A DNA stretch of 64,000 nt from the NCBI GenBank assembly GCA_037954325.1, contig JBBMNZ010000018.1, positions 13,282,501 through 13,346,500 on the forward strand, written 5' to 3'. Made by a program: the position numbers and the translations under genes. This DNA comes from Fistularia commersonii. Lineage: Eukaryota; Chordata; Actinopteri; Syngnathiformes; Fistulariidae. The notes under the pieces are model-generated. The model made no database searches, was not told the origin of the DNA, and worked only from the letters and a program-made list of their open reading frames with translations. Below, piece by piece: positions 12,701 through 25,774 of this stretch (its first letter is position 1; each line of letters opens with the position of its first letter).

Positions 12701-14628
12701 ATCTGGGTGAAATCCGCTTTTAGTGAAGTAGACGTGTATGTACAGAGAACCATTCTGCTGCACCGCCTTCGAGCACAAACGGCACAGAATGCTGGTATGA
12801 GTCCAGGGGGGCGGCTTAAACAAATGTCAAGACTTTTGAGCGGATTTTAGCGCAAATGCCGAAATCACTCCCTGAATTTAGTCACACATCTCACATTGTC
12901 AGTTTCTCGCTCTCACCTCTGGGATGTCCATCTCCATGTAGTGCTGGTAGCAGCCGTCCCCGTCCTCCCCTGTTGTCCAGTCCCCGTAGACCAGGTCCCT
13001 GTGGAACCAGAACAAGGATTCTGTGTTGTTGAAGTCGGAGAACACCTCCTCCTGTGAGACGTAGACGTACAGGTCCTGCGGGCATTGTGGGAAAATAAAA
13101 GGTGTTTGTGAAGTTTTCAGGGGCGGAGGAGGCCGAGCGGGGCGAGACAGGGGGGGAGACTGTCTTGCTGCTGAAATGAGGTGTAAAGACCAGCTGGAAT
13201 TTAATTAATAAGAACAGCAAGCAGCACAGACAGTGGACTGAGGCGTGATAGCAAAGGGTGAGGCGTAATACCATCAGGGTGTCCTTCAGGAAGAGGTTCC
13301 TGCTGGGGACTCTGGGTGCCCCGGCCGGCGTGTTGGGGTCAGGGGTGGAAGGGCCTCGACGGAACCAGCTACTAATCGCCCAGATTATAAAAATTCTGAA
13401 GAAACACATGACGCAGAGTTAGAAGGTGGGAAGAAAAAAAAAAAGAGAGAGAGAGACAGACTGACAATGAATTGGCTCTCGCTTGCTTTTAAATGGTTCA
13501 ATACTGTATAAAACTCATAAAGACCATATATGTATTTGGAATCCGAGGACACAAACGAGAACTGCAGGACAGCTAATATCATTAACTGTATCCGGTTTGC
13601 TTGCATCTAACTGTGACTTAAACTTTCATGCGTTAAAATAAACCCATTATATGTTAAGTGCAGTGAGAGAAGACTCGTGAGAGGCTGTGTTGCAAGAAAA
13701 CAAAGAATTGTGAAAGAGTGAGAATTTTACCCAACAACTAATTCATTTCAGATGTGTCCGTTTTCAGGCCCGAGTGTTTCTTGCACACACACCATTTTCA
13801 GCGCGGGCTTTGTAGGGCAGCATTTTGGCGCAGCGTTTCATATTCATTAATACTTTACACGGCGCCCTAATTTGCCACTCATCGGACTGATGCAAGATCA
13901 TCCAGTGAAATTCTCAACAAATCATCACCACATAGCTGTTCTGCTAACCAAGAATGACTCGACATTAGAGTTTGTTCTACTCCATGGCAGACATCAAAAC
14001 ATGAGTTCATTCAAAGTCTGGCAAAAAAAATAGTAGTAGCATTACTTGGCGCATTCTTAACAATTCTATTTGACTTAAATGTCATCTCGGAACTGATTTC
14101 TACCAAGACAATCTAATTGCTTTGAATTTTTTCCTTGTAGACACTGTCTTCTAGCATCTGCTCATTTTGACCATGTGTCCGAAGGGATAATTTGCAGATG
14201 CAACGGGTAAGTGTTTGACTTTAACTTGTAAATCTGGCACACCCTGTGCTTGGGTTTTGGAAAGCGGGTTAAAAAATACATAGTTAACGCCGCTGGAATT
14301 CTTTGGCGAGTTGAGATGCGCCAATTGATTTTGCTTTTATTGCATTTGTAACTTCACGTCTGTCTCTACAGATTGCAGCCGCTGGAAAAGGGAAGAGACG
14401 GAAATAAACAGATACACTTTTTAAGAAAATCAAGTTCTTGCTTCACGCAACATAATCAAATGACTATGACAACACTGCTGGTTATAGAAAATAGAATACT
14501 AAGGCCTATGGTAGATGTGTTTTTTATTTGTGATCTCAGTTGCTTGATGGAGTACGACGATTAATAAAGAATTTTGAACTATACCTGAAGAGGACTCCTT
14601 TAATGACCTGCCATGCATTTGGTGCTTG

Positions 14629-14671
<43 letters not shown>

Positions 14672-17600
14672 GGGTCCTGTGCATTTGCAGCAGTCTGCAC
14701 TGTTTGGCCACCTGTTGTCGCAGCAGTTCCATTACTGCTCAGCTGGAACCATAAAAATACACACGGTATCGTCACGACGATGATCGACGCAGCAGCATCA
14801 ACACGTGACGAAGTATGTTGTCGCCCCGGAGCGCAGACGATGGGACTGCAGATGTGTCAGACTCCAAGCCAATGTGAGAACTTCCCTCTTTGAGATGGTG
14901 CCGAAAAGATGCGTTGGTGCAGAAGAACTGCTATAGTTAGACAGAGCGCACACTGAAGTGTCTCAGTGAGCGATCGCTGATATACTTAGTCAAACTTAGG
15001 AGTGAGCGTGTTGGGTGTTGAATTTGCAGAACTGTAAACTCATGTTTATGTTTGCTGCATAAACTAGCCTGCAAACATGGCCCAACACCACCTTCTCAGG
15101 TAGTGGAAGACAATGTGTGTGTGCACACTCTCTCTAAGTTTTAAAAGACAGTAATTCACAGTGACTGGACATGTGAGAATGTCAGTGTTAAGATCTTTTT
15201 AAAGATAAGTTACTCATTTCTTATGAGAGCCAGCACCAATCAGCAGCAAGTCATTTTGGCTCCTGTTCCGTGTGGATGTCACAATGAATTTGTAGCCTGT
15301 GCGACGGGTTTAGGTTAGGGGGATAAGCAATCAGAATTTGGAAGCGCTCCACTTCGATCAGTCCGAACAAATCCATGTACGTGCACCCGCTTTCTTGGAA
15401 GATGTTGTTGGCAGAGCAGCATGACGCAGTTTTGGTGGTCGGATTGCAAGAGTGTGGAGTGAACGGTACAAAACGTCTACAAAACCAGTGGTTCACACAT
15501 ACAACTAGAAGGCAAGATCTTCTCTTTGTAAACGTTCCCTGAATGACCAAAAGTAATGTTACTGTTAAACTAGTATGACAAGTGAGATAGAATAACCGGT
15601 TTTAGAATTTGCCTCCCAATGTGACTGCAAACTAATTAGATTTAAGGAAGCAATTTTTTTGACAATGGGTCAATGGATAAGATGGTTTGCTTTAAGATGA
15701 TGATTAATGCAAAACTGATGGATCTGTAATACCTATTATTGTTGGCCATGTAATTCAAATTACGTATTTAAGATGAAAAGCTAATCAATCAATTATAACT
15801 GATAATGACAGATGTTTTAGTCCAAAATGAAATACTTTTGCCTTGACTTTTATGGTCTGGCGAGTTTTTCAATAAAGTCATATAATCGTGAGCAACAGAT
15901 AAACACATTTGTGTACTTAATCATTTAACCATGTAACTACTTTGCATGTCCATCCGACAGCCTCGCCCCTTTCCCTGACAATGCCAAATTCTATTCAAGT
16001 GACACAATGGACAAGCACATGTCAAGTCATGAGACTCCTTCGCTATCTAAACATCTCCTCTCCCCCGCTGTCATCGCTGCAAGGGAAACAAGGGCTTTGC
16101 CTTCGGAAGCCAATCCTCCGGGGCAAACTGCTTTTTTTTTCTTTGTGAGACAGGTTACTGTAATTTTCTGGGGTATCAAACAGGAACAGGGTGAACAAGC
16201 TGTGAAGTTTTCAAGGTCGGAGACAAGCCAAGGCACCTTCAACATGGACAAAAAAATATTTCAAGAGCCTCACAATGGTGTATAATGTGATATTTCATTC
16301 TGACTGCTTTGTTACATTTATTACCAGAGAGACAGATAGCCGTCTACTGGTGGCTTATGTGAGATTTTTCTGTTTGATTATACAGTGGAAAAAAAAAAAA
16401 AGGCCAACCACCTACACAGGATGCATAGTAAATACTTCACGCTGAGTTATCCCGCTGTCTGACAGGGAAGGGGCAAAGAGATCTAACGAGTCAATCATAC
16501 CGCGCTGTTTCAGGTTGTTTTATTATTTACTGTTACAGCCACGGTGACGGTGATGTCTACAGGTAGGAGAATATGAAGCAACCCTACATGTTACACATCC
16601 TTCCAATCTGTTCGATAGGTTTCTTTTTCCCAAAAACGATCTGATTTCAAAGACTCCACTCTGCTCGAGCCTCATTGGCCACGTCTTCGTCGGGGACCAA
16701 ATAACGAACAGTGAAACGTAAAAAAACAGAGTAGACACCTCCGAGTGTCAGGAGAGAAGCCACTTAGTGTCTCCCCGAGATTATCAACCAGGATTATTAT
16801 AAACTAATTCCACTCCGCTGGGCTTCAATGACAACATCACTGTGTAGTGTGTTTATCCACACCAAGTAAGTCAGTAACAGCACTTTTTAGGGGATGATAA
16901 TGAAGTAATTTCCAGCCATTGGAATCCCACAGTGAGCGTCCAGTTTCATGAGGACAAATGTATTTCGCGTATATGTCTGTAGGGTGTCCTTGGGGGTCCA
17001 GCAAGGGGCCTTAAATAAAATGTGCTATGACTATAAATAAATAAATGAGGATAAAGCCTGCTGCATGATAAAAGCATTTCTATAATGCTGTTAGAATGCT
17101 TGGGGAAATTCCTTATTATGACAGCCATAAAAGTTATTTGGGTAAAAGTTATTAATAACTCAACTGTCAAGTTTCCGATGGCAGATTATATCGCACCAAA
17201 AATTGACTGATAATTCCAGACCTATTCAAAGAGCAAGTCAACTAAAACAGAGAATCAAAGAGAAATCTATACATAACAAAACATGAATAAAGAGTTTAAT
17301 AATTTCCTCGTGCTATCTAGGTTGACCAAAGTCAACTCTGGATTGAGGATCTTACTCTGACAATGATTTAACGTAATGGTTCACATAACTCCGAACTAGC
17401 TATTACCCATTAAAAGAAACATGTTTTTTTTTTCCAATTTAAGAAAAGGAGCTGCATATTTTCCAAATCAGTCTGGATTATTTGAACGTGTAATTCATCA
17501 CATGAGCAGCCGGATTAGGCTTTCCTATTGTGCCTTAAATGCGGAGGTGAAAGTGTCAAATCTCGTTGGATTAAGCAGGAAAAAGCCAAATGTCAGGAGT

Positions 17601-18097
17601 TGATGAATGAGAAGATGTGAGGAACCTGAGGAGCCTCCTCCTTCTTCTCCTCCTCCTCCTCCTCCTCCTCCTCGGCCCGGCTGCGTCGTTCAGGCCTTGT
17701 CACGGCTAACTGACACACCGCAACGCTCTCCCCGGGTCTAAATCCAGTTTGTTACCCGTGACGCCCCTCCGTTCCCCCCCGGGTGAGATCGAGCCGTTAC
17801 CCCGGCTCTCTCCCCGCCGCCTCCCCGGTCCGCACATCCCGCTAGCCGGCAGGGATCTCTCAGCACGCCGCTAGCGACAGGAGGGGGTCGTTTCAAAACC
17901 AACCGGCATTGACAACGTCACTCGGGTTCGTCTAACAATCGGCTTTAACGCGAAGAGATCCCGCACTTAACGCCCCCGGCAGACGATAAGCTCTCGTTCT
18001 CCTGGAAAGAACACGGGGTTACACCGGAGTGTCACTGATTTTTTACCTCGCCGTTGCTCACGGTAGCTTTGGTTGCTTCGCTCTCCTGCGTCGCCAT
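6790..18097 (-). CDS. clptm1: Cleft lip and palate transmembrane protein 1 (CLPTM1)
   Basis: This is a multipass ER/plasma-membrane protein; family members have been linked to trafficking and assembly of GABA-A receptors. Coding exons, 5' to 3': 18097-18047, 14742-14585, 13395-13272, 13075-12917, 12766-12649, 12568-12483, 11776-11656, 11240-10996, 10870-10777, 10678-10488, 10330-10235, 10059-9924, 9266-9099, 6971-6790. All are GT-AG, in phase, and give 642 aa (human about 669). Recognisable blocks are APNAWQVIKGVLF, YIHVYFTKSGFHPDP, YYPIVYFNDYWNLQKDYYPI, DIQFWNSRQSLEGLSVRS and GWYSWVLSMLYGFLLTF. The N-terminal half is luminal-like and the C-terminal half carries several membrane segments. The start MATQESEA fits family N-termini. 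The N-terminal region has a 15-glutamine run, and the tail after the last membrane segment is Ala/Lys/Glu-rich and ends KKND. Confidence 0.96.
7049..7120 (+). repeat. LINE-type 3'-end fragment (copy 1)
   Basis: The core TTTATCCCGAAGGAAATTG followed by TTGTGCCAGAGTTTCAAGTA is nearly identical to the reverse complement of 38020-38093. The motif resembles the conserved 3' ends of CR1/L2/Rex1-like LINEs in fish. It lies in the last clptm1 intron. Confidence 0.6.
8250..8341. repeat. Compound (TA)n/(CA)n/(TG)n microsatellite, self-complementary
   Basis: The tract runs TATATA, CATATGTATG, (CA)n, a short spacer, (TG)n, TACATACATA and (TA)n. Its two halves are therefore inverted repeats that could form a long hairpin. 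It lies in the last intron of clptm1. Confidence 0.85.
8483..9053 (+). mobile_element. Degenerate Tigger/pogo-type DNA transposon
   Basis: It begins after a TA with CAGTGATCCCTCGCC, the typical Tigger terminal repeat. It ends near 9053 with a decayed inverted copy next to TA. Inside is a short stretch of transposase N-terminus (around 8772-8920: IADKVKLLDMLREGKSYAA, then a helix-turn-helix-like region) related to the CENP-B DNA-binding domain. It is inactive: the rest of the transposase is missing. Confidence 0.75.
12003..12386 (-). mobile_element. Tigger/pogo-type element remnant in a clptm1 intron
   Basis: The element is flanked by TA (12001-12002 and 12387-12388). The left end CAGCAGACCCTCGTTTATCC and a right end closing in ACTG are imperfect inverted repeats. 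The minus strand encodes a transposase start (MTPKRSAPSEVS, then KLFDMSKQGRSVAAVGRYF) of the CENP-B/Tigger N-terminal DNA-binding type, broken after about 45 residues. It lies between the clptm1 exons at 11776 and 12483. Confidence 0.75.
14626..14670 (-). repeat. CAG trinucleotide repeat coding for polyglutamine
   Basis: Fifteen consecutive glutamine codons lie in clptm1 exon 2, just before the conserved APNAWQVIK block. Most are CAG; the distal ones are CAA. Human CLPTM1 has only a short P/Q-rich linker at this place (from memory). Confidence 0.9.
17632..17674. repeat. (CTC)n microsatellite
   Basis: About a dozen CTC/CTT triplets in tandem lie in the first intron of clptm1, close to its CpG-rich 5' end. 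Confidence 0.9.
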
Positions 18098-18170
18098 CTT
18101 TCCTTGTCTCCGTCGCGCACACAACCACACCATGGATGCGTTAAGCAAGCCCAATACAGGAAAACCGCTT

Positions 18171-18180
18171 GTCACGTGAC
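18171..18180. promoter_or_regulatory. CLEAR/E-box palindrome GTCACGTGAC
   Basis: The perfect ten-base palindrome lies 74 bases upstream of the clptm1 start codon. This sequence is the CLEAR-type E-box bound by TFEB/TFE3/MITF and also by USF. A CCAAT sequence lies at about 18151, and ETS-type motifs (CGGAAGT, CACTTCC) lie at about 18363 and 18423. Together with high CpG content these mark the clptm1 promoter. Actual binding is inferred. Confidence 0.55.
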
Positions 18181-18429
18181 GTGCTTGGGCCCCACCAAAA
18201 AACTTTCCCCGTAAACATTAATCAAAAAAAACATTTTTGGAGCAATAACCGCTGTTTATTTTTGGTATATTTGCCCTTTCTGTGCAATTTAAAAAGGTTG
18301 AAAAAAACGGCAATTGTTTTATTGCGATTATAGTTGCTAAGGGCTAAACCGGATGTCAGCGGCGGAAGTTTAAACTGCGCCTGCTCCGTGGGCCCCGGAA
18401 CCAGGCTCTGTGTATCCGCGCTCACTTCC

Positions 18430-20500
18430 TGCAAAACTCAAAAAGAGAAGTCTTTTTAGTTACCCCCTTTTTAATTATGCATCCCTTGAACTAAAAAAGG
18501 CATTCGCCGCTGAGCACTGTGCTATGTAAATATACCCGCATCTGGTCGCCGACTCTGTCCCTAATTTTATCGTACGTCCATTAACTCCATGGGAGGCTTG
18601 GAAATTCCGCTCCGTCTCGCGAGAGGTCGTTTGCGGCGACAAACGTGGTGGGTGAATGCATGGTGGAAAATGTGCAGCTGAGATTTCTGCTCTTTTATGA
18701 CTTGAGGGTTGACAGAACCTTGGCGGATCATTTAACAGCCACTTCCTGTTATCTCTGGGTGTATTTTACGATGGGATGAAAAAAATGGCAACGCTTTGTG
18801 AGACTGATCAATTTACTACATTACAAAAAGAACTACATTCTAATGGCAACAGCTCTCAATCATTTTTTGCCTTCTCTCTATGTAAATTAATTGGGAAATA
18901 TACATCGGGTATAACCGAATGAAGTTAAGACTTTGTGATAAATGCAAGACAATAGTAATATTTTTTTAGATTCACTCACTCTGAGGCACTGCTGTACCAT
19001 TTCATCTTTATTATTGCGCGTTTGCCTTTGGCACATAGTCGATACAAGCACCAAGCTTTTTCGTGTCAGTGACTTTAACTTGAATTACTGAACTTCACCC
19101 ATTATAGAACTGATATAAATAACATCTTAAAACCAGAACAGGGGCCAATAGAGATTGCCAGGAACTGAATGAATCGCATGTTTTCAATAAAGTTAAACAT
19201 TTAGTTCATCAAGCGCCCCTTGTAAATTCCAGACAAATCAAAATAACATGCAAGCTGTCTCCCAGTTTTTGAAACTACCACCGAGTTTCTTCTAAACCCA
19301 TCATTCATAGTTCTTGATTTTCTATTCATATTCCATTTGCATATTTATAAAGTCCCATTTTAACTAAGCATCATCAAAACATTTTTTCCTTCGAAGTTTG
19401 ATTTGTTCAGTACAAGCATGACCAAGTCAATTGCAGACATTTTAATAGGATTAATTTTCTCACAGAAAAATAAGAGCAACAAACACAAAAAAAGACACCT
19501 GGTAAGACTAAAAGGGCAAGGAAGTAGAACTGACTAAAATTACATTCTACCTGTAGTGGCACACTGTTCACACTGCTGTCCACCATGTGCGTCTCCAAGC
19601 TTGTTTCTCCTGTGAGCTTTTGCGATGATTGGCATCCATGGAGTTACAATAGCACAAGTAACTAACTTCTGCTCAACAGCAAGGGCATGATACAATCCAT
19701 GGCATGAACTGCATGTGATGTCACAGCTTCTCTTGAGACATCATCTCCCTTGTGACATCACCCCCCCCAAAACACACACATACACACACACTCAATTGAT
19801 GCCAATAATTTTAAAACTTCACAGAATGGGAAATTGGTTGTTACAAACTTCGAACGGTTTCAATTAAATATTGCCCATTATTTAAATAGCAGCCACACAC
19901 AGTATTTAGACAGTAAGTGAGAGCACAGGATCTGCTTCAAAAAATGCAAGTAAAGCACCAGGCTCAAATTGATAATGACACACTTGTTTTATACTTTGCA
20001 GTATCGATGCTACCATTTGTTTTTCCCCCCACTTTAACTGGGAATGACTTGACTGTCACTGAGAAAATATGGATCTGGAATTAAATGAAACAATGTGAAT
20101 GTCTTAATTATATTTTCATGTCAAAATATCTTAGAGGATGTTTTTCTGCCGAGAACATTTCTCACAGACGAATAGGCAATGTCTTTGAAAAGTCTAGGAC
20201 TACTATTAACAAATATATACAATAGTCTTTGTGCATTGATGTGAACGGACTGGGGAGGAAAATGGAATTGTAACTGACATTATGCTCCTGTTTTGCAGAA
20301 TCGTGCCCTTAGATGCACCAAAACAAACCCTCCCATGGGTGGCGTTTATTCATTATCTTAGCCGCTATGCCACGAGATGTGTGGCCTAAGTCACCTCTAT
20401 CATGCTGTATTGGAATCACTGTGCATTAACTTGAAGCAAAACGCCTCCAGACAGAAGTGGCTGGATGTATCTTTTCCAAAAATATGTAACAAAAATAGAA
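18430..20500. other. Intergenic DNA between clptm1 and tbcb
   Basis: The two minus-strand genes are separated here: tbcb ends at 20546, and the clptm1 promoter begins near 18.1-18.4 kb. The stretch is AT-rich with no supported exon or RNA gene. Part of it will be tbcb 3' flank; an inverted AATAAA (TTTATT) lies at 20506-20511, 35 bases past the stop codon. Confidence 0.5.
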
Positions 20501-20545
20501 ATTAATTTATTAAATGTCAATGTAATTCCTCCATCCGTACAGTTT

Positions 20546-23069
20546 TTACATTTCATCTAAACCGTAATCCTCCTCAGGAAAGTCTCCCACAGTCACACTT
20601 AGGGGCTTCACAAATGCACCATATTTGTTCTCACATTCGAAGTATTGCTTTCCATTAACACTGCGAAGACAGAATTCAGTACAAAATCAGTGCCCAGACA
20701 CAAGGACGGATGCAGTCAGATATGAAGAAGGATATTGGATAGTTCTCTTACCTGCCATTGTGTTTCCCCAGGGGTTCATCATACTTCACACCCACCCAGT
20801 AGCCGGGTTTGAAATCTGCTGTGCCTGTAATCAAATAGGTCTTGTAGTTAGTTCACAATGGAAATGTCACATCCTGATGAGTCACAATGAACCTCGGGAT
20901 CTCCAAGCTTCTGGTCACTTCCAAAACGTGTCACTACCAATGGATTTAATCTTTTATACCTCTTCCTTGTCCCTGGTTGTTACGCTAATCGCTGCTCATT
21001 CTTCATTTCAAGCAAAAATTTAGTTGGTCCAGAAATTAAATAGAAATTAAAAATATAGACAGCATAACACTGTCAGTATACTAGTTTAGTTGGTTGATTT
21101 GGTTCAGAACTGTAAAGATATAGAATACAGCAGTAATTATTGGAATTTGGGGAATTTGTTTTATGCGGTCAAGGTCAGATTTTTGTTTGCTTACTTATAT
21201 GTTTTTATTACTTTTACATGTCACACACTGACGAAAAACCTCAGGACTATCAGTTTTGTACACAGTCTTAAAGAGACAACATCAGCTACGGCTTGATTTA
21301 CTCTTCTGTAAAAGTGAACTCTAGGCCCCACAGGTAAACAATGACAGAGTGAGCTTGTATGCATCGGTGTTGTAGAGCTATATTGCTTTGCAATCATCAA
21401 CAAAACACCACATGGCGTTGGGGCTTTGGGTACACACTTACCAACATACATGACTGTGCCAAGCTTTTCGGGTTGCCCAGGGACCTGCACTTTGCATCGA
21501 TTGCCAACTGAAATGGCTTCAGCCGCAGCTTTCTGTTCCTCCTCCTGTGCAGCTTTTTCATTTCTTTTCCTAGCCATTTCTTCCTCATTGTAGCATCCAA
21601 CACCGCGTTTCTTCATGAATGACCTTGCAGTATCTGTGGTAAAGAAAGTTGCATGATACTGAACGCAGGACAGTGTAATCGCTCATTAAATATTTTATTT
21701 TTCAAGATTGGTTGGCTGTATTTAGCTGAACTGTATTCCACACTGGGATATTATTTTCAACTTCAAATAGGAATAAAAAGGGCTCTTCCAATGTTTGTAT
21801 AAATGATACGTTGAGTTGTATAAATCATTGAAATAATACAGCCCAGATTGTTAATGATATTGAATTTTGATCAGTATTCCATGAATAAAGAGAAAGCACA
21901 ATATCTATTCAAAGGTTAATTGAATTTCAGGGCATATACGTTATAAGGTTTTGCAGTAAATAATGTCATTATTATGAATGCATATGAATTGTTTTTATAA
22001 TCGTAATTTACAATAATTTGAAAATGTTCTAGCAACATCATCATAATGAGCTTATTTTTGAGATATAACATGCCGTCATGCTGATACTAGCCCTCAAAAA
22101 CTAAGTGAACCTGAGTGACGCTTAAATGTGGCCGACCGTACCTGTTCTCTTATCATAAGCCTCATCTGACAATTCAAACTTCTCCACTTTGGAAACATCA
22201 GTAAATTCTCCCAACTGACCTCCACTTCGATCAATAACCTATGGAAGAGAAACAGATTCAGTAGGACATAGAAATACGGAGAAACATTGCATTTACAGTG
22301 TTCAACTCTCTGGCACTGAAATAAAATAAACTCATGAGAGCAGGAAATAATCGAGAGCACTTATGATTAACAAATTGTGTGGAAGGATTACAACTGCCTC
22401 AAACATTATCTCCTATCCCCTTATCAGATGTCTAATTCCCACATCTAGTGATGCACGAATGTGTCGGGATGCTCATTTAAAAAACCTTTCAATGCAAAAT
22501 TCGGTGTCACTGCATCTGCCTTGAGGAAATATGAACTCTCATACTGATTTTATTCCTGGAATTCTAAATCATCATGAAGTACTTTAATCAGATATTCCTG
22601 CAAACCTGTGCTCTGATGTAAACAGTCAATAAACCTGTAAACAGCAGAGCTACTTACATGTATTCTGCAATCATCATCCACAGGATAAGAACCGAGCAAA
22701 GACTCATTCTCATCCATTTTCACAAGGAACTTGTCACTGACACTGTACAACTCCAGATCCATGCTGGACGACGGTGCACCCACAACCATCTCCAGTTTTC
22801 CCTTTACATAGCACAAATGATGCAGGGAATTAAAACACAAATGATGTGCCACTGTTGGGCAGCGAGTAAATAACCTTTGTGAAAACATGTAAATTTAATT
22901 TAGGGTCTTAAACGAGGGATGATGGATGGTAAATTGTGTGATTACTCACCTTTAGTTCTGCAATACTAAGGCCTCTATTGAACCTGCGCTTTACCTCTAT
23001 GGGGTATATAGTGCTCGTTAAACGAACGTCAACAATGGGGTTGGAGATCACTGTAACTTCACCGTCCAT
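20546..23069 (-). CDS. tbcb: Tubulin-folding cofactor B (TBCB)
   Basis: TBCB is a cytosolic chaperone of the tubulin-folding pathway that works with TBCE on alpha-tubulin. Coding exons, 5' to 3': 23069-22950, 22801-22658, 22238-22142, 21633-21442, 20824-20752, 20660-20546. All are in phase and give 246 aa, the usual length (human 244). The N-terminal half (about residues 8-90) is the ubiquitin-like domain (LLGSYPVDDDCRIHV is conserved). Next comes a charged coiled-coil-like linker (NEEEMARKRNEKAAQEEEQ). The CAP-Gly domain follows, with DFKPGYWVGVKYDEPLGK, the HNGSVNGKQYF groove motif and KYGAFVKP. The C-terminus EEDYGLDEM matches the acidic tail that binds tubulin. The acceptor of exon 2 (GCTATGTAAAG) has a poor pyrimidine tract. 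Confidence 0.97.
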
Positions 23070-23692
23070 TCCTGCGGCTTGTCGACACTACGCACTGAAA
23101 AGAGCAGATGGGGAAAAACCTTGATACGCCGTTTCACGCCCTTAATCCCCTTTAGACATGTTTGGGTTTTTTTTTTAAGTGAAGCATGACTGATCTTTCG
23201 ACTAAAGTAGAAGAGACAACAAAAATGCGAAATTGAGGGCAACGCCTACTCCGCCTAGAAACGTTAACGGTTTTATTTCAACGACGTGAAAAATACTTTT
23301 CAGCATCGCCAGGAAGTCAATTTCACATGTTGATTTAATTTGCGTCCACGATGATAGGTTTATTAAATATTTCTGTTAGATTCCTGACATTTTGCAAGCT
23401 AGTCGCTAACCGCTCTAACGTTCAACACCGCTAGCAACCAGAGTCACGTTGACGCTCACAATGCCGTTTTGTCACTTACATAAACGTACTGTGTTCGTTC
23501 CTACGTCAGCCAACAAAACTCTCCGAGAAGATATAGCTCTTCTTCACAAACTTCCACGTCTGACTACCAATTACACTATAGACAGCGTTAATTATAAATA
23601 CGCTAAGTCGTTTGCTCCGCCACTAGGCTATGCCTGAAATTATAACAGTTCCGGTTACGAGAAAATTCTGAAACGCCCCCGCCTTTGGAACA

Positions 23693-23812
23693 CCAATCAA
23701 ATCGAACTGCAAAATTCTCAGCCAATGCTGTTTCACACAAGTAACTTGATTGACGGACCAGACAGCCAATCATTTAGGTTATACAAGAGCGACAACAACT
23801 CCCATGATCCCT
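23693..23812. promoter_or_regulatory. Putative tbcb promoter: three CCAAT boxes plus ZNF143-like site
   Basis: CCAAT boxes lie at 23693, 23722 and 23766. The sequence ACAACTCCCATGATCC near 23794 resembles the ZNF143/THAP11 element (ACTCCCANNATGC type). They lie 620-740 bases upstream of the tbcb ATG, so an untranslated first exon is implied if they serve tbcb. No divergent coding gene was found on the plus strand. Confidence 0.35.
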
Positions 23813-23899
23813 AACCGCCGTTCTACACTATCCTACGCAGTCCTTTGTGACTGTTTTGACTGAGAGCCGTCTAGCGGTAGAAAGCGACGCATCGAAAAC

Positions 23900-25750
23900 T
23901 TGCATTGTTTTTTTAATTTAATCAAGAAAAAAAGTCACAATCTTACGACTCAAATTATATTCTTTCATTTCGGTTTATTTCAATTATGCATGATGATTTA
24001 TTATCTCTGATCAAGTGTTTTCCAAGATCTTTATCTGAACTAAAGTATAAAGTCACATATTGTTTAATCATTAAACATAAACTGATATCACAATTAAGGA
24101 AAATGAACGATACAATCATAAAAGTAAGTTAACTCGGTTATTGATGGTTAGTTATCTATCAAGGTTGTAAAACATATTGTTAAAATAATGCTCATTAAGC
24201 TTTTAGTACAATTTGTGCTACACGATTTAATGTATGAATGGTTTTAGGTTTGAAAGAGCAGTCAAGTGGTTCAATAAAGTTAAAGTTAACCTGATTCATA
24301 AAAATACAAAAACATTCTGATCTCTAAGTAAGCACAGGAATGGATACACTTAAATGAACTGTAAGTGAGGATGGATATGGTCACTGCCATTTTGGAAAAG
24401 GAATTTTGGAAAAGGGATTCTTGATAAAAGAAAATCATTGTCAGCTTTTTTGAGATATATTTTGATTTAAATGCTCACAAACGACTGATAACCATATGTC
24501 AGAAAATTAAACAAATGTAATTCCTAAATAATGTTCAATAGAAATAGTAATGATAATGATCATAATTCCCGTATCAACAGAATACAGTTGTCTCTTTACA
24601 AACTCGCATGACTTGATCTCAAGTCAGACTGAAATCAAAACTTCAGTGATGCAAGAATTGAGCTAATAAAGTCATACAACACTTGAAACCCAACACTGAC
24701 CTAAACACTTGGAACTCATAAAGAGTCGAAGCTTATGAGTGTAGATGTTTCACACTTTAACCACACAAAAAAAAATACTGAAACGCATTTATATCATTCC
24801 CATTCCCAATAGTCCTGCTTCGTGCAGGCAGCTATAATTTGAAGACAGCTGTTTACTATTGTCTTGCAGGAGAGAAGACAGCAGTTGCGATGTGGAAAAA
24901 CAGTTCTGAACACAAATCAAAACATAAGATGTTTCATTTGTGTATTTTGCAATAAAACCACAATAGATAAGTGATGTCATGCTTTTCATTTTTGTAGAAT
25001 GCCCTAGGTATACTAGAAACCCACAGTTTAATCTATCTTTCAAATTGAACACTGGGAGGTCAATTCCTCTAGAGACGTTGCTCTATTAGTCACACCATGT
25101 GTCCTCAGGAGTCAAATTATTTTCTGCTTCTTGCGTCACTGAGCAATGCTTCTTTCAACACTTAACTTTATGTATCCACATGCAGGGGAACTCGGTGATT
25201 CAACATATATTTGGAGCAGATAATGTTTATTTACAAAGAGGTTTCTATCTGCTATAAACATGCTAGTGACTCTGTGAAAAATCATCACAAGAATGTATTA
25301 TATGTAAGTGCTGGTCTGACAGGTTAGTGAGTTCCTCCAATGAACACCTTTCCTCAGAAAATGCTGAGAGTGTGTGAGAGTATGACGTAACTAACAAAGG
25401 TGCAGCATGTCTACAGCAAGTTCTGCTGTATGAAATGCATTTCTGTTTGCCACTTTTTGTTTTATCTGTTTAAACTGACATTTGAAACCCCTGCTTTTGA
25501 AGTATCCTAAAATACTTGCTCTTGGTGATTGTGTTCATACAGGATTGTGATCAGTTTATTTATGAACTTCATCTGTCATCGCGGACTTGCCACTGCAGGC
25601 TGATGACTTCTCCCAGCAGACATGGAGCAGACTGGAGCGTGTACAGGCAGAGAAGAGAAGATCAAAAGACCGATGCAGGACACACAGACAAGATTTACAT
25701 TCCTATGTATGTCGATGGGAGCCTGCAAACAGAATGGAACTCATTCACAT
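23900..25750. other. AT-rich intergenic DNA between tbcb and six5
   Basis: No exon, RNA gene or clear element was recognised on either strand. Regulatory elements of six5 could lie here, but I could not identify any from one sequence. Confidence 0.45.
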
Positions 25751-25774
25751 CGCATCAACACGTCACACACTTGG

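Noticed and set aside
14499..14893. Cysteine-rich or serine-rich ORFs across the CTG/CAG run
   Set aside because: Alternative frames of the clptm1 CAG repeat; the glutamine frame joins both neighbouring exons in phase.
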